Origin: Actinomycetes bacterium
GTDB lineage: Bacteria > Actinomycetota > Actinomycetes > Propionibacteriales > Propionibacteriaceae
Reading direction: 5' to 3'
Assembly (NCBI GenBank): GCA_023393755.1
Contig: JAEXCA010000224.1
Span: forward strand, 1 to 9,437
Length of the DNA: 9,437 bases
This document shows, in pieces, positions 1-6,175 of the stretch. Position 1 is the first letter of the stretch; every line of letters starts with the position of its first letter. The notes beneath the pieces were generated by a model, which saw nothing but the letters and a program-made list of their open reading frames with translations, was not told where the DNA came from and made no database searches. The position numbers and the translations under genes were made by a program.

Positions 1-64
1 GTCGAGAGCCGTTGCCGAGAGCCGGCACGGTGGTCTCGACAAGCTCGACCAGCGATCAGTGCGT
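1..64. repeat. Intergenic repeat-rich stretch downstream of pstS
   Basis: No gene is visible here. CGAGAGCCG occurs twice as a direct repeat (3-11 and 16-24). It is followed by GGTCTCGACAAGCTCGACC (about 32-50), a partly dyad-symmetric motif containing TCGA twice. From general familiarity, motifs of the type TCGACAAGCTCGA recur as short dispersed repeats in intergenic DNA of high-GC actinobacteria; I cannot confirm its copy number here. The position just after the pstS stop codon suits a 3' end or terminator-associated repeat, but there is no T-run. Confidence 0.4.
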
Positions 65-1225
65 TCAGGAGATCGCGTCGATCGCCGCGGTGACCTGGGT
101 GCGGAGCGCGTCCGAGATCGGAGCGGCACCGGCCTGGGCGGCGGCCAGCTCCTGGCCCTCCGGGCTGGCGATGTAGGAGAAGAGGGACTTCACCAGGGCG
201 CCCTGGTTGGCGTCGGCGTACTTCTCGCAGCCGATCAGGTAGCTGATCAGCACCAGCGGGTAGTGGGTCGGATCGGTGGTGGTCCGGTCCAGGGTGAAGG
301 CCAGGTCGAACGGCTTGCGCCCCTCCTCCAGTTTGGCGTCGGCGACCACGGCCGCGGCACCCTCCGGGGAGTACTTCACGAACTCATCGCCCACCTTCAG
401 CGAGACCGTGGAGCCCGGCGCCCGCGAGGCGTCCAGGTAGCCGATGGCGCCGGCGCCGCTGCTGAGGATCGAGGCGACGTCACCGGTCTCGGGCGCACCC
501 TCGCCGCCGGTCAGGTCGGCCGGCCAGTCACCGCTCACCTCGTACGGCCAGTCCTCGGGAGCGGCCTTCGACAGGTAGTCGGTGAAGTTCTCGGTGGTGC
601 CCGAGGTGGTCGAGCGGTACACCGTGGTGATCGCCAGGTCGGGCAGGGTCGCCTCCGGGTTCAGCGCGGCGATCGCCGGGTCGTTCCACTTGGCGATCTT
701 GCCGGAGAAGATCTTGGCGATGGTGGCGGCGTCCAGGTTCAGGTTGTCGACGCCCTCGAGGTTGTAGCCGATCGCGATCGGGGAGATGTACAGCGGGAGT
801 TCGACGATGCCGCTCTCCGGGGTGCACTTGCCCCAGGGCTGGGTGCCGGCGCCGAGCTTGAACGCGGTGACCGGATCCTCCAGCTCGGCGGCCTTGAGCG
901 CGCGGTCGGAGCCGGCGTAGTCGACCCCGCCCTGGACGAACGCGGTCCGGCCGGCGCCGGAGCCGCCGCCGTCGTAGGCGATGCTCACGCCCGGGTTGGC
1001 GCCGGTGAAGGTGGCGATCCAGGCCTCCTGCGCCTTGCCCTGGCTGGAGGCGCCGGAGCCGGCGAGCTGGCCGGACAGGGTGGCGGGGGCATCGGTGTTG
1101 GTGGGGGATTCGCCACCGGGAGCTGGGCTGGACGGCTGCTGCGGCACCTCATTGGTGGCGCAACCGGCCAGGCTCACGGCGGTGGCGAGCGCCAGCGCGG
1201 TGCCGGCGAAGCGGGAGATCTTCAC
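65..1225 (-). CDS. pstS: Phosphate ABC transporter substrate-binding lipoprotein PstS
   Basis: Extracytoplasmic receptor that binds inorganic phosphate and passes it to the PstCAB importer. The 386-residue product starts with a lipoprotein signal peptide: KISR, a hydrophobic stretch, and lipobox L19-A-G-C22, so Cys22 should be lipidated. A Ser/Pro/Thr-rich tether (about 28-48) follows. The PBP fold shows the family landmarks: GSGASSQ near 56-62, YAGSD with Asp107, the RSTTSGTT loop at 204-211, and ELPLYISPIAIGYN at 142-155. Cys134 and Cys333 could form a disulfide. In E. coli PstS the matching loop reads R-A-D-G-S-G-T; here the Asp is replaced by Thr206. The GTG start is favoured because it gives the complete signal peptide and has AAGGA 10 nt upstream. 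The gene follows mutT1 after 137 bp that contain a PHO-box array. pstC, pstA and pstB would be expected further left but are outside the window. Confidence 0.95.
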   Translation of the reverse strand: MKISRFAGTALALATAVSLAGCATNEVPQQPSSPAPGGESPTNTDAPATLSGQLAGSGASSQGKAQEAWIATFTGANPGVSIAYDGGGSGAGRTAFVQGGVDYAGSDRALKAAELEDPVTAFKLGAGTQPWGKCTPESGIVELPLYISPIAIGYNLEGVDNLNLDAATIAKIFSGKIAKWNDPAIAALNPEATLPDLAITTVYRSTTSGTTENFTDYLSKAAPEDWPYEVSGDWPADLTGGEGAPETGDVASILSSGAGAIGYLDASRAPGSTVSLKVGDEFVKYSPEGAAAVVADAKLEEGRKPFDLAFTLDRTTTDPTHYPLVLISYLIGCEKYADANQGALVKSLFSYIASPEGQELAAAQAGAAPISDALRTQVTAAIDAIS

Positions 1226-1235
1226 GTGTCTTCGT

Positions 1236-1240
1236 TCCTT
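1236..1240 (-). promoter_or_regulatory. Ribosome binding site of pstS
   Basis: On the minus strand AAGGA lies 10 nt before the GTG start at 1225. A second purine-rich block, GAGGAAA, lies further upstream. This supports the GTG as the start. Confidence 0.6.
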
Positions 1241-1250
1241 CGATTTCCTC

Positions 1251-1267
1251 TGGAGCTACTTGCTCCA
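1251..1267 (-). other. Small stem-loop in the pstS leader
   Basis: TGGAGC (1251-1256) and GCTCCA (1262-1267) form a perfect 6-bp stem with a 5-nt loop, ending 25 nt before the pstS start codon. There is no T-run after it on the minus strand, so it does not look like a terminator. It could stabilise the transcript or be chance. Confidence 0.35.
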
Positions 1268-1284
1268 TGACGAAACCTGCCAGC

Positions 1285-1328
1285 GCGGATTGACCGGTTG
1301 GACACCCGTGGGTGAACAGCGGGTGAAT
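1285..1328 (-). promoter_or_regulatory. PHO-box array (four 11-bp direct repeat units) upstream of pstS
   Basis: On the minus strand four contiguous 11-mers read ATTCACCCGCT (1328-1318), GTTCACCCACG (1317-1307), GGTGTCCAACC (1306-1296) and GGTCAATCCGC (1295-1285). The actinobacterial PhoP consensus known from Streptomyces is G(G/T)TCAYYYR(G/C)G. The second unit fits it at all 11 positions, the first nearly so, and the third and fourth are degenerate, which is how the core and flanking units of PhoP operators usually look. The array ends 59 nt before the pstS start. I infer that PhoP activates pstS under phosphate limitation. No clear -10 box could be assigned downstream of it. Confidence 0.8.
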
Positions 1329-1342
1329 TGCGGCCGAAGATG

Positions 1343-1369
1343 CGCGCGTCGGGGCGCGAGGTCTAGACC
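1343..1369 (-). other. GC-rich inverted repeats at the 3' end of the mutT1-like gene
   Basis: The stop codon region is the perfect palindrome GGTCTAGACC (1360-1369). Next to it CGCGC (1343-1347) pairs with GCGCG (1354-1358) across a 6-nt loop. No T-run follows on the minus strand, so this is at most a weak terminator between mutT1 and pstS. Confidence 0.25.
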
Positions 1370-2253
1370 CGTGGCTTGTGGAACTCCACCGCGACGGTGT
1401 GGCCGGCCTGGTCGAGGTGGGCGATCAGCGCCGCCCCCGGTTGCAGCGGACGGGGCGGGACGCCGAGCGCCTCCAGCATCAGCGGCAGCACCGGACGGTG
1501 CCCGCAGATCGCGGTGGGCGTGCCGGAGGCGACCGCCTCGGCGACCAGCCGCTGCATCAGCGTGGTGACCGCCTGCGGGGTCTGCTTGGACTGCTCCTCG
1601 CTCAGTGTGGCCCAGCCCTCGATGTCGAGCTTGCTCGCCTTGGCGAAGGGCTTGAGGGTCTGCAGGCAGCGGGTGGAGGACGAGGAGACCGCCCGCTGGA
1701 CGCCGAAGGCCTGCAGCAGCGGGACGAGCAACTCGCTCTGCCGCCGGCCCCGGGAGTCGATCGGACGGGCCTGGTCGCGTCCGGTCCAGAACTTGCGGAG
1801 CATCGCCTTGGCGTGGCGCACCACCAGCACCGGGGTGGTCTGCGGCAGCGTCACCGCCTGCGAGATCAGCTGGGCCTCGTCCGGGTAGCTGACCACCGCC
1901 AGCGCCTTCTCCACCGACAGCCATTTGGTCTGGTCGACCTCGGCGTTGGGCTTGTGGCGACGGCTGTCCAGCATCGTCGCCCGCCAGTAGCTGACCGTCT
2001 TGTACCCGCTGCCCACCGGGTAGCCGATCCGATCCAGCGGCACCCCCAGCTGCGGGGTCACCCCGGTCTCCTCCAGGGTCTCCCGGGCGGCGCAGCCGGC
2101 CAGGTACTCGTCGGCGTGGAGCTTGCCCTTGGGCAGGCTCCAGTCGTCGTAGCCGGGCCGGTGGATCAGCAGCACCTGCTGCTGGCCCTTCTTGGTGGTG
2201 CGGACCAGAACGGTGCCGGCGGCCGTGATCCGGCGCTTGCGCGTCGTGGCCAT
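1363..2253 (-). CDS. mutT1: MutT1-like Nudix hydrolase fused to a histidine phosphatase domain
   Basis: Two-domain protein of 296 residues. The N-terminal Nudix domain (about 8-135) has a complete Nudix box at residues 43-65: G43, E49, then R57-E58-x-x-E61-E62-x-G64-V65. The C-terminal domain (about 141-290) is of the histidine phosphatase (SixA/phosphoglycerate mutase) type, with the RHA motif at 146-148 and the second catalytic His in C-G-H at 250-252. This fusion matches mycobacterial MutT1 (Rv2985), which hydrolyses 8-oxo-dGTP/8-oxo-GTP and diadenosine polyphosphates; there too it is next to ppk. The likely role is removal of oxidised guanine nucleotides or ApnA in the cytoplasm. The ATG lies 4 bp after the ppk1 stop with only a weak purine stretch, so translation is probably coupled to ppk1. 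All key motifs look intact. The exact substrate is inferred from the family. Confidence 0.9.
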   Translation of the reverse strand: MATTRKRRITAAGTVLVRTTKKGQQQVLLIHRPGYDDWSLPKGKLHADEYLAGCAARETLEETGVTPQLGVPLDRIGYPVGSGYKTVSYWRATMLDSRRHKPNAEVDQTKWLSVEKALAVVSYPDEAQLISQAVTLPQTTPVLVVRHAKAMLRKFWTGRDQARPIDSRGRRQSELLVPLLQAFGVQRAVSSSSTRCLQTLKPFAKASKLDIEGWATLSEEQSKQTPQAVTTLMQRLVAEAVASGTPTAICGHRPVLPLMLEALGVPPRPLQPGAALIAHLDQAGHTVAVEFHKPRV

Positions 2254-2257
2254 GCGC

Positions 2258-4384
2258 CTACCGGGTCGCCTCGGACCGCTCGGCCCGCCGCTGGCCCATG
2301 GTGGCGATCAGGTGCTCCTGCAGATCGTGCAGCGGCTCGCCGGCCTCGTTCAGGGTGCGCTGGGTCCAGGTGTCGCCCTCCAGCCACCAGGACGCGGTGC
2401 CGGGGTCGAAGGCGAGGTCGAACAGGCGTTCCACCTGCTCGACGTGGCGGGGGTGGGTGAGCGCCACCAGCACCTCGACCCGGCGGTCCAGGTTGCGGTG
2501 CATCAGATCGGAGGAGCCGATCCCCACCAGCGGCTGGCCGTTGTTGGCGAACCAGAACAGCCGGCTGTGCTCCAGGAACCTGCCCAGGATCGACCGCACC
2601 CGGATGTTCTCGCTCAGCCCGGGCACCCCCGGCTTCACCGAGCAGATCCCGCGCACCCACAGGTCGACCGGCACGCCCGCCTGCGAGGCGCGGTAGAGCG
2701 CGTCGGTGGTGGCCTCGTCCACGATCGAGTTGACCTTGATCCGCACCCCGGCCGGCAGCCCCGCCCGGTGGTGGGCGATCTCGCGTTCGATCGCGTCGAT
2801 GATGCCCTTGCGGGTGCTGTGCGGCGCCACCAGCAACCGGCGGTAGCGGGTCTCCTGGGCCATGCCGGAGAGGTGGTTGAACAGCTTGGCGACGTCCTCG
2901 GTGACCACCGGGTTCGAGGTGAGCAGCCCCATGTCCTCGTACAGCCGGGCGGTGGTCGGGTTGTAGTTGCCGGTGCCGATGTGGGCGTAGCGGCGCAGTC
3001 CCTTGGGCTCCTCGCGGACCACCAGCGACAGCTTGCAGTGGGTCTTCAGCCCGACCAGGCCGTAGACCACGTGGCAGCCCGCCTTCTCCAGCTTGCGGGC
3101 CCACTCGATGTTCGCCTCCTCGTCGAACCTGGCCTTGATCTCGACCACCGCCAGCACCTGCTTGCCGGCCTGGGCGGCCTCGATCAGGGCGTCGATGATC
3201 GGCGAGTCGCCGGAGGTTCGGTAGAGGGTCTGCTTGATCGCCAGCACCGCCGGGTCGGCGGCGGCCTGCTCGATGAACCGCTGCACGCTGGTGGCGAAGG
3301 AGTCGTAGGGGTGCTGCAGCAGGACGTCGCGCCGCTTCAGCGCCGCGAACATGTCGGCCGGCCGGGCGGTCTCCACCTCGGCCAGTTCGGGGTGGGTCTT
3401 GGGCAGGAAGGAGGGGTAGCTGAGCGCCTCCCGGTCCACCGCGGCGATCGAGAACAGCCCGGTCAGGTCGAGCGGGCCGGGCAGCCGGAAGACCTCCTTC
3501 TCGGAGATGTCGAGTTCGTTGACCAGCAGCCGCAGCATCCGGTCGTCGATGTCCTCCTCTACCTCGAGCCGGACCGGCGGACGTCCGATCTTGCGGCGCA
3601 GCAACTCCTTCTCCAGGGCGAACAGCAGGTTCTCGGCGTCGTCCTCCTCGACCTCGACGTCCTCGTTGCGGGTCACTCGGAAGGTGCTGTAGCCCAGTAC
3701 GTGGGTGCCGGCGAAGACCTCGCCGAGGTGGCGCGCGATCACGTCCTCCAGCGGGACGAACCGGCCGCCGCCCAGCGGGACGAACCGGCTGAGGTTGGTG
3801 GGCACCTTCACCCGGGCGAACTGCCGGGCGCCGGTGGCCGGGTTGCGCAGCAGCACGGCGAGGTTGACCGACAGCCCGGAGATGTACGGGAACGGGTGGG
3901 ACGGGTCGACCGCCAGGGGAGTGAGCACCGGGAAGATGTGCGACTCGAACAGCTCGGTCATCTGGCGGCACTCGGCCTCGGTGAGCTGATCCCAACGCAG
4001 GATCTCGATGCCGTGCTCGGCCAGCGCCGGCCGGATCTCGTTGGCGAACACCGCGGCCTGGGTGGTGACCAGGTCGCGGGTGCGGTTCAGGATGGCGTCG
4101 TGCAGTTCGCGGGGCAGCATCCCGGACGCACTGGGCACCGCCACGCCGGCGGCGATCCGCCGCTTCAGGCCCGCCACCCGCACCATGAAGAACTCGTCCA
4201 GGTTGGAGGAGAAGATGGCCAGGAACTTGGCCCGCTCCAGCAGCGGCACCCGCTTGGCGTCGCGGGCCAGATCGAGTACCCGGGTGTTGAAGGCCAGCCA
4301 GGAAAGCTCACGGTCGCTAAACCGGTCCGCCGGGAGCTCGGGCAGGCCGGGGCCCGCGGTCTCCTCGTGGTCGACGACGGTCAT
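2258..4384 (-). CDS. ppk1: Polyphosphate kinase Ppk1
   Basis: Makes inorganic polyphosphate reversibly from the gamma-phosphate of ATP. The 708-residue length is normal for PPK1. Domains run in the usual order: N-terminal helical domain (about 20-125, with FSDRELSWLAFN at 22-33), head domain (about 130-310), then two phospholipase-D-like catalytic domains (about 340-505 and 510-690). The two HxK-type motifs are H449-C-K and H606-S-R, which match the histidines (435 and 592 in E. coli) needed for catalysis; the first is the phosphorylated one. The HIGTGNYN motif is at 468-475 and SSDLMHRNLDRRVEV is at 624-638. The ATG overlaps the mshD stop codon (ATGA), and AGGAG lies 5 nt upstream within mshD. 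This indicates translational coupling in an mshD-ppk1-mutT1 operon. Closeness to pstS ties it to phosphate homeostasis. No defect is visible. Confidence 0.97.
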   Translation of the reverse strand: MTVVDHEETAGPGLPELPADRFSDRELSWLAFNTRVLDLARDAKRVPLLERAKFLAIFSSNLDEFFMVRVAGLKRRIAAGVAVPSASGMLPRELHDAILNRTRDLVTTQAAVFANEIRPALAEHGIEILRWDQLTEAECRQMTELFESHIFPVLTPLAVDPSHPFPYISGLSVNLAVLLRNPATGARQFARVKVPTNLSRFVPLGGGRFVPLEDVIARHLGEVFAGTHVLGYSTFRVTRNEDVEVEEDDAENLLFALEKELLRRKIGRPPVRLEVEEDIDDRMLRLLVNELDISEKEVFRLPGPLDLTGLFSIAAVDREALSYPSFLPKTHPELAEVETARPADMFAALKRRDVLLQHPYDSFATSVQRFIEQAAADPAVLAIKQTLYRTSGDSPIIDALIEAAQAGKQVLAVVEIKARFDEEANIEWARKLEKAGCHVVYGLVGLKTHCKLSLVVREEPKGLRRYAHIGTGNYNPTTARLYEDMGLLTSNPVVTEDVAKLFNHLSGMAQETRYRRLLVAPHSTRKGIIDAIEREIAHHRAGLPAGVRIKVNSIVDEATTDALYRASQAGVPVDLWVRGICSVKPGVPGLSENIRVRSILGRFLEHSRLFWFANNGQPLVGIGSSDLMHRNLDRRVEVLVALTHPRHVEQVERLFDLAFDPGTASWWLEGDTWTQRTLNEAGEPLHDLQEHLIATMGQRRAERSEATR

Positions 4385-5286
4385 TGCCTCTCCTCGGATG
4401 CCGGCACGTAGAGGACATCGCGGTGCGCGACGCCGAAGCCGGCTGACAGGTACATTCCTACCGCGACGGTATCAGCGCTGTCGACGTACAGAATCACGCT
4501 TCGACAACCTGCTCCCGCCAGGTGGTCGAGTCCGGCGGTGCGCAGCCGGCGCCCCAGCCCGCGGCCCTGCGCGGCCGGGTCGACGCCGACCACGTAGACC
4601 TCGCCGACCTCGCCCACCCGCTTGGTCCAGTGGAAGCCCAGCAGCCGGCCGTCTTCCGCCGCGACGATCAGGCCATCGGGGTCGAACCAGTCCTCGGCCA
4701 GCCGGGCGGCCAGGCCGGCCTCGTCCAGCCCGCCCTGCTCGGGGTGGTGGGCGAAGGCCGCGGCGTTCACCCGGAGCAGTTCGGCGGCGTCGTCCGGCCG
4801 GTAGCCGCGCAGTTCGATCCCGGGGTCCGCGCGCACAAACCGGGAAGCAGCGGCGGTTGGCGTGGATAATCCACGCGAGTCCCCGAATTCTCCCGGTTTG
4901 TGTTCGAAGGACTTCTCCATCACCAGCAGGGCACGTCCCTCGACCAGGCCGAAGTGGCGGGCCAACCCCTGCGCGGCGGGGGCATCGTGGAACGCCCACA
5001 GCCGCAACGGGGCGTCAGCGGCGAGGGCCTGCGCGAGCCGGGTGCCGATCCCGCGGCGGCGATCCGCCGGATCGACCACCAGTTGCGCCGTCCGATGGGC
5101 CGGGAGGTGCACCAGATAGCCGACCAGGTCCTGGCCGTCAGTGACTAGCAGATGTCGAGCGTCGCCCGAGGCCCGGCTGAGCCGCGCCTCCTCGTTCAAC
5201 GGGTCGAAGCCGTCGGTCGCTGCGGCCCGGGCGGCCAGCGCGTCCACCGCCGCGGCCTGTTCAGCACTCAGCCTGTTCTCCCACAC
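4381..5286 (-). CDS. mshD: Mycothiol synthase MshD with an in-frame palindromic insertion
   Basis: Catalyses the last step of mycothiol synthesis: acetyl-CoA-dependent acetylation of Cys-GlcN-Ins. The 301-residue protein has two GNAT domains in tandem. The N-terminal half carries acetyl-CoA motif A at about 69-88 (LVVDPADRRRGIGTRL). The C-terminal half carries the family signatures NAAAFAHHPEQGG (174-186), FHWTK (218-222) and GEVYVVGVDPAAQGRGLG (228-245). In the mycobacterial enzyme the C-terminal domain does the catalysis. Residues 129-151, in the linker between the domains, are encoded by a 69-bp nested palindrome and make the linker about 18 residues longer than in the M. tuberculosis protein as I recall it. 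The GTG start follows TAGCCT by 6 nt and there is no ribosome binding site, so the message is probably leaderless. In mycobacteria mshD also lies next to glnR, which supports both calls. Confidence 0.93.
   Translation of the reverse strand: MWENRLSAEQAAAVDALAARAAATDGFDPLNEEARLSRASGDARHLLVTDGQDLVGYLVHLPAHRTAQLVVDPADRRRGIGTRLAQALAADAPLRLWAFHDAPAAQGLARHFGLVEGRALLVMEKSFEHKPGEFGDSRGLSTPTAAASRFVRADPGIELRGYRPDDAAELLRVNAAAFAHHPEQGGLDEAGLAARLAEDWFDPDGLIVAAEDGRLLGFHWTKRVGEVGEVYVVGVDPAAQGRGLGRRLRTAGLDHLAGAGCRSVILYVDSADTVAVGMYLSAGFGVAHRDVLYVPASEERQ
4390..4394 (-). promoter_or_regulatory. Ribosome binding site of ppk1 inside the end of mshD
   Basis: AGGAG on the minus strand sits 5 nt before the ppk1 ATG, within the last codons of mshD. 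Together with the ATGA overlap it fixes the ppk1 start. Confidence 0.7.
4834..4902. repeat. 69-bp symmetric nested palindrome inserted in mshD
   Basis: CACAAACCGGGA (4834-4845) and TCCCGGTTTGTG (4891-4902) are perfect 12-bp inverted arms. In the exact centre is GCGTGGATAATCCACGC (4860-4876), an 8+1+8 palindrome. The spacers on the two sides are both 14 bp, so the layout is 12-14-17-14-12. The element begins at a codon boundary of mshD and is 23 codons long. It is less GC-rich than its surroundings and contains a TTA leucine codon (4867-4869). I infer a mobile or dispersed palindromic element that inserted without breaking the gene. It also contains TTATCCACG, one base from a DnaA box, most likely by chance. 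Confidence 0.75.
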
Positions 5287-5292
5287 CCCGTC

Positions 5293-5298
5293 AGGCTA
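5293..5298 (-). promoter_or_regulatory. Probable -10 box for a leaderless mshD transcript
   Basis: TAGCCT fits the actinobacterial -10 pattern TAnnnT and ends 6 nt before the GTG start of mshD. That spacing puts the transcription start at or next to the G of the start codon. No -35 match was found. A short inverted repeat, CCGGT/ACCGG (5300-5304 and 5311-5315), lies directly upstream. Confidence 0.55.
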
Positions 5299-5432
5299 AC
5301 CGGTTCCGCCACCGGCGGGCGATGGTCCACCGTCGCGACCGGGCAGGCGCGAGACCGCGGCACTGCTGCCGGTGAGGAGCTTCCGCTGTTCACGGCCAAC
5401 CGGGACCTGGACTCGGTGGCCGCGATCCGACG

Positions 5433-5454
5433 ATTTCTCGCCCGGGCGACAAAT
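5433..5454. other. 22-bp near-perfect palindrome after glnR
   Basis: The core TCGCCCGGGCGA (5438-5449) is a perfect 12-bp palindrome. It extends to ATTT...AAAT on both sides with a single mismatched pair (5437/5450). It begins 13 nt after the glnR stop codon, in the 181-bp gap before mshD. It could fold in RNA as a 3'-end hairpin, though it lacks a proper T-run, or act as a dimeric operator. The rest of the gap (5287-5432) shows no convincing gene. Confidence 0.4.
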
Positions 5455-5467
5455 GGACGCGCCGACC

Positions 5468-6139
5468 TCAGCGGCGGGCGTCGGGGGAGAACCGGTACCC
5501 GACATTGCGCACGGTGCCGATCAGCGCCTCGTGCTCGGGGCCCAGCTTGGCGCGCAGCCGGCGGATGTGGACGTCCACCGTCCGGGTGCCGCCGTAGTAG
5601 TCGTAGCCCCAGACGTCGGCCAGCAGGTGCTCCCGGCTGAACACCCGGCCGGGGTGCTGCACCAGGTACTTCAACAGTTCGAACTCGGTGTAGGTGAGGT
5701 CGAGCGGTTCGCCGTCCTTCACCGCGGAGTAGGCGGCCTCGTCGATCTCGATGCCGCCGGCGGAGATCACCCCGTCGTTGGCGGCGGCGCTGGCCAGCAG
5801 CCGGATCCGGGCCTCGAACTCGGCCACCCCGGCGGTGTCCACGATCATGTCGGAGAGGCCCCATTCCGCCGAGACGGCCGCGAAGCCGCTCTCCGGCAGC
5901 ACCAGCAGCAGCGGGACCGTCGAACCGCTGGTGGTGAAGAGCCGGGCCATCACCCGGGCGCCGGCCAGGTCGGCCCGGCCGTCCAGCACCACCACGTCGC
6001 AGCGGGCGGCGCTGGTGAGGGCATCGGTGTCGGCCGGGACGATGGTGACGTCGTGCGGCAGCAGGGTGAGGACCGGGAGCGAGGCCTCCGGGGTGTTCTG
6101 GTGGCTGAGGGTGTTGCTCACCACGAGCAGTTGCGCCAT
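5468..6139 (-). CDS. glnR: OmpR-family nitrogen regulator GlnR
   Basis: Cytoplasmic DNA-binding regulator; in actinobacteria GlnR controls glnA, amtB and other nitrogen assimilation genes. The 223-residue product has a receiver-like domain (about 3-115) and a winged helix-turn-helix domain (about 125-218). The latter includes LDLTYTEFELLKYL (147-160), DVWGYDYYGGTRTVDVHIRR (175-194) and GTVRNVGY (208-215). The receiver keeps an Asp in VVVLDGRADL (D53), but the usual acidic pair near the N-terminus is absent (MAQLLVVSNT). This fits the known phosphorylation-independent GlnR dimers and not a classical two-component regulator. No sensor kinase gene is adjacent. A GTG at 6145 lies inside the Shine-Dalgarno sequence GGGAGG, so the ATG at 6139, 5 nt after it, is the better start. 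Synteny with mshD, as in mycobacteria, supports GlnR over other OmpR members. Confidence 0.88.
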   Translation of the reverse strand: MAQLLVVSNTLSHQNTPEASLPVLTLLPHDVTIVPADTDALTSAARCDVVVLDGRADLAGARVMARLFTTSGSTVPLLLVLPESGFAAVSAEWGLSDMIVDTAGVAEFEARIRLLASAAANDGVISAGGIEIDEAAYSAVKDGEPLDLTYTEFELLKYLVQHPGRVFSREHLLADVWGYDYYGGTRTVDVHIRRLRAKLGPEHEALIGTVRNVGYRFSPDARR

Positions 6140-6144
6140 CCTCA

Positions 6145-6150
6145 CCTCCC
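6145..6150 (-). promoter_or_regulatory. Strong ribosome binding site of glnR, deciding the start
   Basis: GGGAGG on the minus strand is 5 nt before ATG at 6139. The alternative GTG (6145-6143) overlaps this site and would leave no ribosome binding site of its own. Confidence 0.75.
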
Positions 6151-6169
6151 AGTTTGGAGCCCGCCCCTC

Positions 6170-6175
6170 ACAATA
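6170..6175 (-). promoter_or_regulatory. Probable -10 box of glnR
   Basis: TATTGT on the minus strand matches TAnnnT and lies 30 nt before the glnR ATG, leaving room for a short leader with the ribosome binding site. There is no good TTGACA-like -35. A 6-bp GC hairpin (CGCCGC 6198-6203 with GCGGCG 6211-6216) covers the region just upstream. Confidence 0.45.

Noticed and set aside
59..1270. Plus-strand open frame of 403 codons opposite pstS
   Set aside because: Gly/Arg/Val-rich shadow with no motif. The opposite strand codes for a complete PstS lipoprotein.
2192..4411. Long open frame on the plus strand (739 codons) opposite ppk1
   Set aside because: The translation is Val/Gln/His/Gly-rich without domains and mirrors ppk1, whose product is full length with intact catalytic motifs.
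4861..4876. TTATCCACG in the mshD palindrome as a DnaA box or replication origin
   Set aside because: A single near-match inside a coding gene, with no cluster of boxes, no AT-rich unwinding region and no dnaA or dnaN nearby. The palindrome explains it.
5296..5467. Small gene in the glnR-mshD gap
   Set aside because: Short frames are open on both strands, but none has a ribosome binding site with a recognisable product, and all run into shadow frames of neighbouring genes.
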